19,835 nt of DNA from MGBC113645 sp036308445 (GTDB lineage: Bacteria; Bacillota_I; Bacilli_A; Erysipelotrichales; Coprobacillaceae), in contig JAXJVS010000107.1 of the NCBI GenBank assembly GCA_036308445.1, forward strand, positions 1 through 19,835, in the 5' to 3' direction. The notes under the pieces are model-generated. The model made no database searches. It had not been told where the DNA came from and saw only the letters and a program-made list of their open reading frames with translations. Of this stretch, positions 6,043 to 13,353 are shown one piece after another. How positions within the stretch are numbered: the first letter of the stretch is position 1; each line of letters starts with the position of its first letter. The position numbers and the translations under genes are program-made.

Positions 6043-9000
6043 ATGGCTAAAACATATTTATCAATGGATGGAAACCAAGCCGCTGCTCACGTCGCATATG
6101 CATTTAGTGAAGTAGCAGGTATTTATCCAATTACCCCTTCTTCTCCAATGGCAGAACATTCAGAGAACTGGGCTGCTCAAGGGAAGAAAAACATTTTTGG
6201 GTCATCTGTAAACGTAATTGAAATGCAATCTGAAGCAGGTGCTGCTGGGGCAGTACATGGTGCACTTCAAGGTGGAGCTTTAGCTACTACTTTCACAGCT
6301 TCACAAGGTTTATTGTTAATGATTCCAAACTTATATAAAATTCAAGGTGAATGCTTACCAGGTGTATTCCATGTAGCTGCTAGAGCATTAGCAACTCGTT
6401 CATTAAATATCTTCGGAGATCATCAAGATGTTTATGCTTGTCGTCAAGTTGGAGCACCAATGATCTGTTCTCATTCAGTTCAAGAAGTTATGGATTTAGG
6501 AGGAATTGCACATTTAACTGCTATTAAAGCAAGTGTACCTGTAATTCATTTCTTTGATGGATTCAGAACTTCTCATGAAATTCAAAAAGTAGAAGTTATG
6601 GATTATGATGTGTTAGAAAGCTTATTAGATAAAGAAGCTGTTAAGAAGTTTAAAGAAAGAGCATTAAATCCACATACTAATCCAGTTGAACGTGGTGGAG
6701 CTGAAAATGATGATATTTACTTCCAAGGTAGAGAAGCTCAAAACAAACATTATGAAGCAGTAGTAGAAGTTGTTGCTGATTATATGACAAAAATTTCTGA
6801 AATTACTGGAAGACATTATGCGCCTTTCACTTATTATGGAGCTGAAGATGCTGATAGAGTTATTATTGCAATGGGTTCTGTAACTGAAACTATTCAAGAA
6901 ACTATTGATGAAATGGCTAAATCTGGTGAAAAAGTTGGTTTAGTTAAAGTCCATTTATATAGACCATTCTCACCAAAATATTTATTAAAAGTATTACCAG
7001 AAACAGTTAAGAAAATCGCTGTATTAGATCGTACTAAAGAAATGGGAGCTACTGGTGAACCATTATACTTAGATGTATGTTCTGTATTAATGAACAGTGG
7101 TATTAAAGTTGTTGGTGGACGTTATGGTATGGGTTCTAAAGATACAACTCCACGTCAAATCAAAGCTGTTTATGATCATTTATTAAAAGAAGATCCTCAT
7201 ACTTCATTTACAATTGGTATTGTTGATGATGTTACTCATTTATCATTAGAAGAAGATAAAGATTTTAATGTAGAAGCTGATTATACTGCTTGCTTATTCT
7301 ATGGTTTAGGATCTGATGGTACTGTATCTGCAAACAAATCTTCTATTAAGATTATTGGAGATCATACTGATTTATATTCACAAGCATATTTTGCATATGA
7401 TAGTAAAAAAGCAGGTGGAGCTACTCGTTCTAACTTAAGATTCGGTCATTCACCAATTCGTGCTACTTATTATGTAAATAATGCTGACTTTATTTCATGT
7501 TCATTAGATAACTATGTATTAAAATATGATATGTTAAAGAACTTGAAAAAAGGTGGTTCTTTCTTATTAAATACTGAATTTGATGAAAATGAAGTTGTAG
7601 ATTATTTACCAAATAAATTAAAGAAACAATTAGCTGATAAAGAAGCTAAATTCTATATTATTAATGCTAATAAATTAGCAAATGAAATTGGTATGGGTAG
7701 ACGTACTAATACTATCTTACAATCTGCATTCTTTGCATTAAATCCACAAATTTTACCAATTGAAGATGCTGTTAAATATATGAAAGAAATGGCTAAAAAA
7801 TCTTATGGTAAAAAAGGTGATGCTGTTGTAGAAATGAACTATAAAGCAATTGATGCTGGAAAAGATGCTATTGTAGAAGTTGCTGTTGATCCAGAATGGT
7901 CTGACTTAACAGTAACTAGCCGTCGTGTAAGAACTGGTGATGATCATTTTGATAATTTCGTATCTATTATCAATAAATTAGATGGATATGATTTACCAGT
8001 ATCTGCATTTATGGATAAATTAGATGGTTCTATGGAATCAGGTGTTTCATTTAAAGAAAAACGTGCTATCGCTGTTGAAGTACCTAGATGGAATAAAGAA
8101 AACTGTATTCAATGTAATAACTGTGTAATGGTATGTCCACATGCAACTATCCGTGCATTCTTATTAACTGAAGAAGAAATGGCTAATGCTCCTGAAGACT
8201 TAACAGATAGAGTATTAAAACCATTAGGAAAAGGTGTAGATGGTTTAATGTATCGTATCGAAGTTTCACCTGATAACTGCGTTGGTTGCGGTCTATGCGT
8301 AACTGAATGTCCAGGTAAGAGAGGCGATAAAGCATTAGAAATGGTACCAGTTAAAGAAGAATTACCACATGCTGCTTTAGCTGATTATATGTATACTAAA
8401 GTTACATATAAAGCTGATAAATATCCAACTACAGCTGTTAAAGGTGTAGGATTCATGAGACCATATTTTGAAGTATCTGGTGCTTGTGGTGGATGTGGAG
8501 AAACTCCATATTATAGATTAGCATCTCAATTATTCGGTAAAGATATGAGAATTGCTAATGCTACTGGATGTTCTTCAATCTATACAGGTTCAACTCCATC
8601 AACTCCATGTAATATTGATGAAAATGGACAAGGACCTGCATGGGCTAACTCATTATTTGAAGATAATGCTGAATTCGGATTTGGTATGAAATTAGCTGAA
8701 AACTATAACACTAAACATTTATTAGAAGTTATTGAAGCTAATAAAGCTGATTGTGAACCTGAATTACAAGATGTATTAAATAAGTACATTGAAGTTAAAG
8801 GTAATAGAGAAGAAGAAAGAGCATTATATGACACATTAGTTGATTTAGTTGAAAAATCAGCAAATGAAGGAATTAAAGCTATTTTAGATCAAAAAGGTGA
8901 CTTAGTAACTAAATCTCAATGGATCATCGGTGGAGATGGATGGGCTTATGACATCGGTTACGGTGGTGTAGACCATGTATTAGCTAATGATCAAAATGTT

Positions 9001-9561
9001 AACATTTTAGTACTAGATACTGAAGTTTACTCAAATACAGGAGGACAATCTTCTAAATCATCTCAAGCTGGTTCTATCGCTAAGTTTACAGCTGGTGGTA
9101 AAGCAGTAGCTAAGAAAGATTTAGCTCAGATTGCTATGGCATATGGACATGTTTATGTAGCACAAGTTGCTATGGGAGCTAATCCAATGCAAACTATTAA
9201 AGCATTCAAAGAAGCTGAAAGTTATGATGGACCATCATTAATTATCGCTTACTCTCCATGTATGGAACATGGTATTAAAGGTGGATTAGCTAACCATCAA
9301 CAACAACAAAAGAAAGCTATTGAATGTGGATATTTCAACTTATTAAGATATGATCCTAGATTAGAAGCTGCTGGAAAGAATCCATTACAAATCGATTCTA
9401 AAGCACCGGATTATTCTAAATTTAAAGACTTCTTATTAAGTGAAAACAGATTTGCTCAATTATTAAAAGTAAATCCAACACATGCTGAAGAATTAATGGA
9501 AAAATGTGAAAACGATGCTAAGAAACGTCGTACTCGCATTGAAGCTTTAGCAAAAGACTAA
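6043..9561 (+). CDS. nifJ: Pyruvate:ferredoxin (flavodoxin) oxidoreductase
   Basis: The 1172-residue single-chain PFOR oxidises pyruvate with CoA to acetyl-CoA and CO2, reducing ferredoxin or flavodoxin; it is the main pyruvate exit of anaerobic Firmicutes. All parts are present in order: N-terminal YPITPSSPMAE substrate domain, the transketolase C-like domain, the gamma-type domain around GHSPIR, a double [4Fe-4S] insert (C688/691/694/698 and C746/749/752/756), the proximal cluster ligands C815, C818, C843 and C1073, and the TPP-binding segment from GDGW (964-967) to VYSNTGGQ. Length is typical. The gene uses CGT and GCT codons more than its neighbours, as expected for high expression. It stands alone between a promoter and a strong terminator. 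Confidence 0.97.
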   Translation: MAKTYLSMDGNQAAAHVAYAFSEVAGIYPITPSSPMAEHSENWAAQGKKNIFGSSVNVIEMQSEAGAAGAVHGALQGGALATTFTASQGLLLMIPNLYKIQGECLPGVFHVAARALATRSLNIFGDHQDVYACRQVGAPMICSHSVQEVMDLGGIAHLTAIKASVPVIHFFDGFRTSHEIQKVEVMDYDVLESLLDKEAVKKFKERALNPHTNPVERGGAENDDIYFQGREAQNKHYEAVVEVVADYMTKISEITGRHYAPFTYYGAEDADRVIIAMGSVTETIQETIDEMAKSGEKVGLVKVHLYRPFSPKYLLKVLPETVKKIAVLDRTKEMGATGEPLYLDVCSVLMNSGIKVVGGRYGMGSKDTTPRQIKAVYDHLLKEDPHTSFTIGIVDDVTHLSLEEDKDFNVEADYTACLFYGLGSDGTVSANKSSIKIIGDHTDLYSQAYFAYDSKKAGGATRSNLRFGHSPIRATYYVNNADFISCSLDNYVLKYDMLKNLKKGGSFLLNTEFDENEVVDYLPNKLKKQLADKEAKFYIINANKLANEIGMGRRTNTILQSAFFALNPQILPIEDAVKYMKEMAKKSYGKKGDAVVEMNYKAIDAGKDAIVEVAVDPEWSDLTVTSRRVRTGDDHFDNFVSIINKLDGYDLPVSAFMDKLDGSMESGVSFKEKRAIAVEVPRWNKENCIQCNNCVMVCPHATIRAFLLTEEEMANAPEDLTDRVLKPLGKGVDGLMYRIEVSPDNCVGCGLCVTECPGKRGDKALEMVPVKEELPHAALADYMYTKVTYKADKYPTTAVKGVGFMRPYFEVSGACGGCGETPYYRLASQLFGKDMRIANATGCSSIYTGSTPSTPCNIDENGQGPAWANSLFEDNAEFGFGMKLAENYNTKHLLEVIEANKADCEPELQDVLNKYIEVKGNREEERALYDTLVDLVEKSANEGIKAILDQKGDLVTKSQWIIGGDGWAYDIGYGGVDHVLANDQNVNILVLDTEVYSNTGGQSSKSSQAGSIAKFTAGGKAVAKKDLAQIAMAYGHVYVAQVAMGANPMQTIKAFKEAESYDGPSLIIAYSPCMEHGIKGGLANHQQQQKKAIECGYFNLLRYDPRLEAAGKNPLQIDSKAPDYSKFKDFLLSENRFAQLLKVNPTHAEELMEKCENDAKKRRTRIEALAKD

Positions 9562-9571
9562 TTATAAAGTT

Positions 9572-9601
9572 AAACACCAGTTAATCAACTGGTGTTTTTT
9601 T
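9572..9601 (+). terminator. Terminator between PFOR and the PepSY lipoprotein gene
   Basis: AAACACCAGTT (9572-9582) pairs perfectly with AACTGGTGTTT (9587-9597) around AATC and runs into seven T residues (9595-9601). The minus strand also shows a T-rich tail after the stem, so it may serve the convergent lipoprotein gene too. Confidence 0.9.
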
Positions 9602-10190
9602 ATGATACTTTACTGTTATCTTTTTCTACGTATTTATTGATAATTTCGCCATTAGATTTATTGATTTCTACAACATACTCCTGATTATCTTTATCATATG
9701 TTATTTCATAAATATTGACATCATTTCTAGTTTCATGATCAACATCTATATCAGTAACTTGATCTTTAGTTAATTGATATGCTTCTAAAGCTTTTTTTAC
9801 TGCTGCTTCTTCCGTTATATTAGCGGTAGTATCATTTGTTGTAGAATTGTTATTACCAGTTATAGAATTGCTATTGTTTGTTGTAGAGTTGTTATCATTT
9901 GTCGTAGAATTGTTGCTATCAGTAGTATCATTGTTTTTTGTTATAGCGTTATGATTTCTAGAAGAGATTGTTCCATCACTTTTGATAGTGTATGAATATT
10001 CATTGTTGTCATCACTGAATTCAAAAGTATATAATCCATTACTCTCATCTTCTCTAGAAAAATTAACATCATTTTCACTTACATTCGCATCTTTTAAAAC
10101 TGCTTTTCTCGCTTCGTCTATAGAAATACTTCTAGCAGAACATGCACATAATAAAAGAGAAGCAAAAATAAAATATTTAATTTTTTTCAT
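9600..10190 (-). CDS. Lipoprotein with two PepSY-like domains
   Basis: The 196-residue product begins with a lipoprotein signal peptide (MKKIKYFIFASLLLCAC) with a likely lipidated Cys17 after LCA. Two related modules of about 55-60 residues follow, at about 23-77 and 127-185. Each has an 'EEA...KAL' helix, then strands of the YTFEF/YEITY and YSYTIKSDGTI/YVVEINKSNGEI type and a terminal Gly, as in PepSY domains. A low-complexity Asn/Thr/Ser linker (about 81-124) with NNSTTN(D/N) repeats separates them. PepSY proteins are thought to restrain peptidases or bind the envelope, but the specific role is unknown. AAGGAGG seven bases before the ATG supports the start. Its upstream region is shared divergently with spoIIGA, so coexpression at sporulation entry is possible but untested. 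Confidence 0.8.
   Translation of the reverse strand: MKKIKYFIFASLLLCACSARSISIDEARKAVLKDANVSENDVNFSREDESNGLYTFEFSDDNNEYSYTIKSDGTISSRNHNAITKNNDTTDSNNSTTNDNNSTTNNSNSITGNNNSTTNDTTANITEEAAVKKALEAYQLTKDQVTDIDVDHETRNDVNIYEITYDKDNQEYVVEINKSNGEIINKYVEKDNSKVS
9829..9935 (-). repeat. Degenerate repeats encoding the Asn/Thr/Ser linker
   Basis: Within the lipoprotein gene, variants of TTTGTTGTAGAATTGTTAT recur three times (from about 9835, 9876 and 9897 on the plus strand), each encoding an NNSTTN-type heptad. Such tracts can gain or lose units, so linker length may differ between strains. Confidence 0.6.
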
Positions 10191-10238
10191 TTCCTAACCT
10201 CCTTCGTTTTTATTATGTGCTTATTTTTAAATGTTATA

Positions 10239-10278
10239 TGTCTTTTTGACAATATTTTTAACTTCTATTTCTTATAAT
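10239..10278 (+). promoter_or_regulatory. Candidate Spo0A-activated spoIIG promoter with a long spacer
   Basis: TTGACA (10246-10251) and TATAAT (10273-10278) are both perfect consensus hexamers but 21 bp apart. An inverted repeat TGTC-ttttt-GACA (10239-10251) overlaps the -35; its right arm read on the minus strand is TGTCAAA, one base from the 0A-box core TGTCGAA. In B. subtilis the spoIIG promoter also has an over-long sigma-A spacer (about 22 bp) and needs Spo0A~P bound at the -35. Caveat: the predicted start, about 10285, leaves only ~12 bases before the ATG. Confidence 0.5.
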
Positions 10279-10296
10279 GATTATGGGGTGAGAAAA

Positions 10297-11022
10297 ATGG
10301 AGGTCTATATAGAAGTAACATATTTACTTAATGCTTTGCTTCTTTTTTTATCGTTTGAAATATTATCTTTTTTATTTAATATTCATTTTACTGTAAAAGA
10401 AATGTTCAAATATATGCTTACCTATAATATTTCTTTTATTTTAATATATATAGATGTCTTTGAAGGATTTCTCATCTTTTACTATTTATTATTATGTCTG
10501 TTTTATTATAGAAAACAGACTTATCTCTATTTTCCTGTCTTTATCTTTATATATATTTCTTTACTTTCTTTTTTTGATGTGTGTTTAAGTGAAATGATAG
10601 TTTTTCAATGTGTTTTAATAGTTGAAGGAATAAATATTTCATCTTTAATTATTGTTATCATTATTCTTCTTGTTTCTACTTATTTTTATATTCAGTACTG
10701 TTCATTAAAATTATCTGAGAAGGATGATTATGTAGATGTTTTTTATGATAATAAACAATATTTAGGTTTTATTGATAATGGTAATCAAGTTTATTATAAG
10801 GGATATCCATTAATATTTGTAAATAAGAAAAATATAGAAGAATATCATGCAATAGATTCAATAGTCATTAAAACAGCATTAAAAAAAGAAAAAATAGAAA
10901 TTATAAAAATAAAAGAGATGGTTATCAATCATCAAATATTACACAATATTTATGTTGGGTTAATAGAGGAATGTGATTATGATTTTGTATTGGGTCCAAG
11001 AATAATGGGAGGTGTAATATGA
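10297..11022 (+). CDS. spoIIGA: Sporulation sigma-E factor-processing peptidase SpoIIGA
   Basis: The 241-residue product is the membrane aspartic protease that removes the pro-sequence of sigma-E in the mother cell. The N-terminal half holds about five hydrophobic helices. The cytoplasmic half contains GFIDNGNQVYYKGYPLIFV, with the catalytic Asp at residue 160 in a D-N-G-N motif where other members have D-S/T-G-N. The C-terminal LGPRIMGG region is also family-like. The start at 10297 (MEVYIEVTYLLNALL) fits the family N-terminus and follows GGGGTGAG (10285-10292); the in-frame ATG at 10231 would overlap the promoter. At 241 residues it is shorter than the ~309 of B. subtilis. Its stop overlaps the sigE start (ATGA), coupling protease and substrate. 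Confidence 0.9.
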   Translation: MEVYIEVTYLLNALLLFLSFEILSFLFNIHFTVKEMFKYMLTYNISFILIYIDVFEGFLIFYYLLLCLFYYRKQTYLYFPVFIFIYISLLSFFDVCLSEMIVFQCVLIVEGINISSLIIVIIILLVSTYFYIQYCSLKLSEKDDYVDVFYDNKQYLGFIDNGNQVYYKGYPLIFVNKKNIEEYHAIDSIVIKTALKKEKIEIIKIKEMVINHQILHNIYVGLIEECDYDFVLGPRIMGGVI

Positions 11023-11708
11023 TTCTAAATATAATTAAAGAATGGCTCTTTGGTAAAAAAACTTTATATTACATTGGTAGACATGATGTTCTACCTGCAC
11101 CTTTAAAAGGAATTGAAGAGGAAGAAGCGTTAATAAAGTTACAAGAAGGAGATGAGCAGGCAAGAGATTTGTTGATAGAGCATAACTTAAGATTGGTTGT
11201 CTATGTTGCAAAAAAGTATGATTCTATACCCTGTGGTAATATTGAAGATTTAATAAGTATAGGGACGATAGGTTTAGTAAAAGCAGTAAATACTTTTAAG
11301 ATGGATAAGAATATTAAGCTTGCTACTTATGCTTCAAGATGTATTGAAAATGAAATACTTATGTTCTTAAGAAAAAATAATAAAGTCAAACAGGAGATTT
11401 CTTTAGATGAACCATTGAATGTAGATTATGATGGTAATGAATTGTTATTATCTGATATTGTGGGAACTGATAGTGATGTTGTCCAGGATGAGATAGAATA
11501 TAATGATCAAAAAGAGAAATTTTATAAAGCATTAGAAAAACTAAAACCTAGAGAAAAGCAAATATTAATGATGAGATATGGTTTAAGTGGGTATAATGAA
11601 TTAACCCAGAAAGATGTTGCTGAAGTATTAGGAATATCGCAATCATATATATCAAGATTAGAAAAGAAGATTATTAAAAAATTAAGAAATAAATTAAATG
11701 ATGAATAA
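11019..11708 (+). CDS. sigE: RNA polymerase sporulation sigma factor, pro-sigma-E
   Basis: The 229-residue sigma-70 family protein directs early mother-cell transcription. Region 2 (NIEDLISIGTIGLVKAVNTF, ATYASRCIENEILMFLRKNN), the DEPLN..DGNELLLSDI spacer and the region 4 helix-turn-helix (TQKDVAEVLGISQSYISRLEK) match SigE closely. The N-terminus has an amphipathic pro-sequence ahead of LYYIGRHDVLPAPL; YYIG lies at residues 17-20, about ten residues earlier than in B. subtilis, so the membrane-tethering pro-peptide is short. The ATG overlaps the spoIIGA stop by four bases. No terminator separates sigE from sigG, so read-through is possible. Confidence 0.96.
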   Translation: MILNIIKEWLFGKKTLYYIGRHDVLPAPLKGIEEEEALIKLQEGDEQARDLLIEHNLRLVVYVAKKYDSIPCGNIEDLISIGTIGLVKAVNTFKMDKNIKLATYASRCIENEILMFLRKNNKVKQEISLDEPLNVDYDGNELLLSDIVGTDSDVVQDEIEYNDQKEKFYKALEKLKPREKQILMMRYGLSGYNELTQKDVAEVLGISQSYISRLEKKIIKKLRNKLNDE

Positions 11709-11730
11709 TGTCATAATTTGTGGCTAAACT
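11703..11730 (+). promoter_or_regulatory. Candidate sigma-F/sigma-G promoter of sigG
   Basis: GGCTAAACT (11722-11730) matches every defined position of the forespore -10 consensus GGnnAnAnT. A GAATA (11703-11707), one base from the -35 consensus GYATA, lies 14 bp upstream. In B. subtilis sigG is transcribed by sigma-F and then by sigma-G. The match rests on a small motif in A/T-rich DNA, but the position is right. Confidence 0.5.
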
Positions 11731-11742
11731 CCTCTTAGGAGT
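11728..11742 (+). promoter_or_regulatory. SD-sequestering hairpin ahead of sigG
   Basis: ACTCCT (11728-11733) pairs perfectly with AGGAGT (11737-11742) around a CTT loop, burying the AGGAG that serves as the sigG ribosome-binding site, 7 bases before the ATG. The hairpin forms only in transcripts that start upstream of 11728; one from the candidate forespore promoter, starting around 11736-11738, would lack the 5' arm. Confidence 0.55.
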
Positions 11743-11748
11743 GAGTTT

Positions 11749-12531
11749 ATGGCTAAATACAAAGTAGAATTAAATGGTTATGATATAAATAAGAGTGAGA
11801 AGTTAAGTCATAAAGAAATGATGATTCTTATAAGAAAATATCAAGAAACAAATGATCTTCAATTAAAAGAAAGACTAATTATGGCTAACTTGAAACTTGT
11901 ATTATCATTGATTCAAAAGTATCAATCAAGATGTGATAATATGGATGATTTATTTCAGGTAGGAATTATTGGCTTAATAAAAGCGATTGATCATTTTGAT
12001 ACATCATTAGATCTTCGCTTTTCTACATATGCAGTACCTTTGATTATCGGTGAAGTTAAAAGATTTTTAAGAGATAATTCACCATTAAGAATACCTAGAT
12101 CCCTTAGAGATATAGCATATAAGATATTAATAGAAACAGAAGATTATAGTAAAAAAAATCAACGTGAACCAACAATTGAAGAATTATCAAGGAAATTAAA
12201 TATTGATCAATCTTTAATACTAGAAGCAATGCATTCTACTCATAGCGTATCTTCCTTATCACAGGAAGTACAAAATGATGGACAAGGAATGATAGAATTA
12301 GAAAATCAGATTGGAGATAAAAAAGATGATTTTCTTGAATTAAATAGAAGACTTGATTTAAAAGAAGCTATGAGACACTTAGATGAGAAAGAAAATTTAA
12401 TTATTCGACAAAGATATTATGAAGGGCAAACACAAAGTGAGATAGCTCAAGAATTATTTATTTCTCAGGCTCAGGTCTCTAGAATTGAAAAACAGGCATT
12501 ACAAAGATTACAGAAATATATGCAAAAATAA
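11749..12531 (+). CDS. sigG: RNA polymerase sporulation sigma factor sigma-G
   Basis: The 260-residue sigma factor runs late forespore transcription. Family marks are the N-terminal KVELNGYDINKSEKLSHKEM, region 2 (NMDDLFQVGIIGLIKAIDHFD, FSTYAVPLIIGEVKRFLRDN), RIPRSLRDIAYK in region 3 and the region 4 helix-turn-helix ending ISQAQVSRIEKQALQRLQKYM. Length equals that of B. subtilis SigG. The start is ATG, with AGGAGTGAG (11737-11745) as SD inside a small hairpin. It lies 40 bp after sigE, the conserved order; the forespore-type promoter in the gap would let it be expressed separately from the mother-cell genes. Confidence 0.96.
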   Translation: MAKYKVELNGYDINKSEKLSHKEMMILIRKYQETNDLQLKERLIMANLKLVLSLIQKYQSRCDNMDDLFQVGIIGLIKAIDHFDTSLDLRFSTYAVPLIIGEVKRFLRDNSPLRIPRSLRDIAYKILIETEDYSKKNQREPTIEELSRKLNIDQSLILEAMHSTHSVSSLSQEVQNDGQGMIELENQIGDKKDDFLELNRRLDLKEAMRHLDEKENLIIRQRYYEGQTQSEIAQELFISQAQVSRIEKQALQRLQKYMQK

Positions 12532-12555
12532 AGCATAAGATATAATGGTGATAAA

Positions 12556-12795
12556 ATGAGATTTATATCTATGCAAAGAAAAGATGTGATTAATATCAAG
12601 ACAGGGGGAAAAATAGGATTTGTGAGTGATATTGAGATTGATCCTATTTGTCGTTGTATTCAAGCAATAGTTGTTGAAAAGATGTCTGCTTTTAAATTAA
12701 TTTGTTTTTTTAAAGGTCCACCTTGTATTGTAATACCAGTAGAACATATTGTGAATATTGGAGAAGATGTTATTTTAGTAGATATAGAATGCTAA
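12556..12795 (+). CDS. ylmC: YlmC/YmxH family PRC-barrel protein
   Basis: This 79-residue protein is a single PRC-barrel-like domain of the YlmC/YmxH family, linked to sporulation in Firmicutes. KDVINIKTGGKIGFVSDIEID and IPVEHIVNIGEDVILVD are the expected strands. Three Cys (in ICRC and PPC) are retained. It begins 24 bp after sigG with a modest SD (GGTGAT, 12547-12552) and precedes a terminator, so it probably shares the sigG transcript. Biochemical function is unknown. Confidence 0.85.
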   Translation: MRFISMQRKDVINIKTGGKIGFVSDIEIDPICRCIQAIVVEKMSAFKLICFFKGPPCIVIPVEHIVNIGEDVILVDIEC

Positions 12796-12805
12796 TTTAA
12801 AAGAC

Positions 12806-12839
12806 GGAAACAATGTTTTTTATTGTTTTCTCTTTTTTT
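12806..12839 (+). terminator. Terminator after ylmC
   Basis: GGAAACAAT (12806-12814) pairs with ATTGTTTTC (12822-12830), with one G-U pair, around a 7-base loop, followed by TCTTTTTTT. It separates the sporulation block from the division block. Confidence 0.75.
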
Positions 12840-12852
12840 GTGAATCAAGATA

Positions 12853-12861
12853 TGTTATAAT
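12853..12861 (+). promoter_or_regulatory. Extended -10 promoter of sepF
   Basis: TGTTATAAT (12853-12861) is a consensus extended -10 (TG-n-TATAAT). The -35 position falls in the T-run of the preceding terminator, so recognition would rely on the extended -10. The predicted start near 12868 precedes AGGAGG (12879-12884). Confidence 0.6.
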
Positions 12862-12894
12862 GTTTAAGTAGATATATTAGGAGGTTTACTCAAA

Positions 12895-13320
12895 ATGATG
12901 GATAAAGTAAAAAAATGGTTTTTTGAAGAAGATTCAGAAGAAGAATACGAAGATGTTGAAATAGATACAGAAGAAACAGCAAAAACAAGTATGTTTGAAA
13001 AAGCAAAATCTACTCGTACAAGTGATGCTGTAAAAGCTTTAAATGCAAATAAAGATAGCCATTTAATCTTATTTGAACCAAGAGCTTATAGTGAAACTCA
13101 AGATATTGCTAATTACTTAAAACAAAAAAGAGCAGCTGTTGTTAATTTACACCGTTTACAGAAAGAACAATCTAAACGTGTTATTGATTTCTTAAGTGGT
13201 GTTATTTATGCAATAGAAGGAGATATCCAACAGATTGGTCCAAAAATTTTCTTATGTACTCCTAAAAACATTGGAGTATCAGGAAATATCACAATGGATG
13301 ATTCAGAAACTGAAGAATAA
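12895..13320 (+). CDS. sepF: Cell division protein SepF
   Basis: The 141-residue protein is SepF, which tethers and bundles FtsZ at the septal membrane. The N-terminal MMDKVKKWFFEE is the amphipathic membrane-binding helix, followed by an acidic linker (about 12-30). The SepF domain is at about 55-133: LILFEPRAYSETQDIANYLKQKRAAVVNL, RVIDFLSGVIYAIEGDIQQIGPKIFLCTP. AGGAGG stands 10 bases before the first of two adjacent ATG codons. B. subtilis has ylmG between sepF and ylmH; here ylmH follows directly after a terminator. Confidence 0.95.
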   Translation: MMDKVKKWFFEEDSEEEYEDVEIDTEETAKTSMFEKAKSTRTSDAVKALNANKDSHLILFEPRAYSETQDIANYLKQKRAAVVNLHRLQKEQSKRVIDFLSGVIYAIEGDIQQIGPKIFLCTPKNIGVSGNITMDDSETEE

Positions 13321-13322
13321 TA

Positions 13323-13352
13323 AAGTATTAGCATAGCTAATACTTCTTTTTT
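13323..13352 (+). terminator. Terminator between sepF and ylmH
   Basis: AAGTATTAGC (13323-13332) pairs perfectly with GCTAATACTT (13336-13345) around an ATA loop and is followed by CTTTTTTT. The T-run ends one base before the ylmH ATG, so downstream genes depend on read-through or an unseen promoter. Confidence 0.8.
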
Positions 13353-13353
13353 C

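Noticed and set aside
10231..10296. Earlier ATG start for SpoIIGA
   Set aside because: It would overlap the TTGACA/TATAAT promoter and add 22 residues that do not fit the family N-terminus; an SD-like GGGGTGAG serves 10297.
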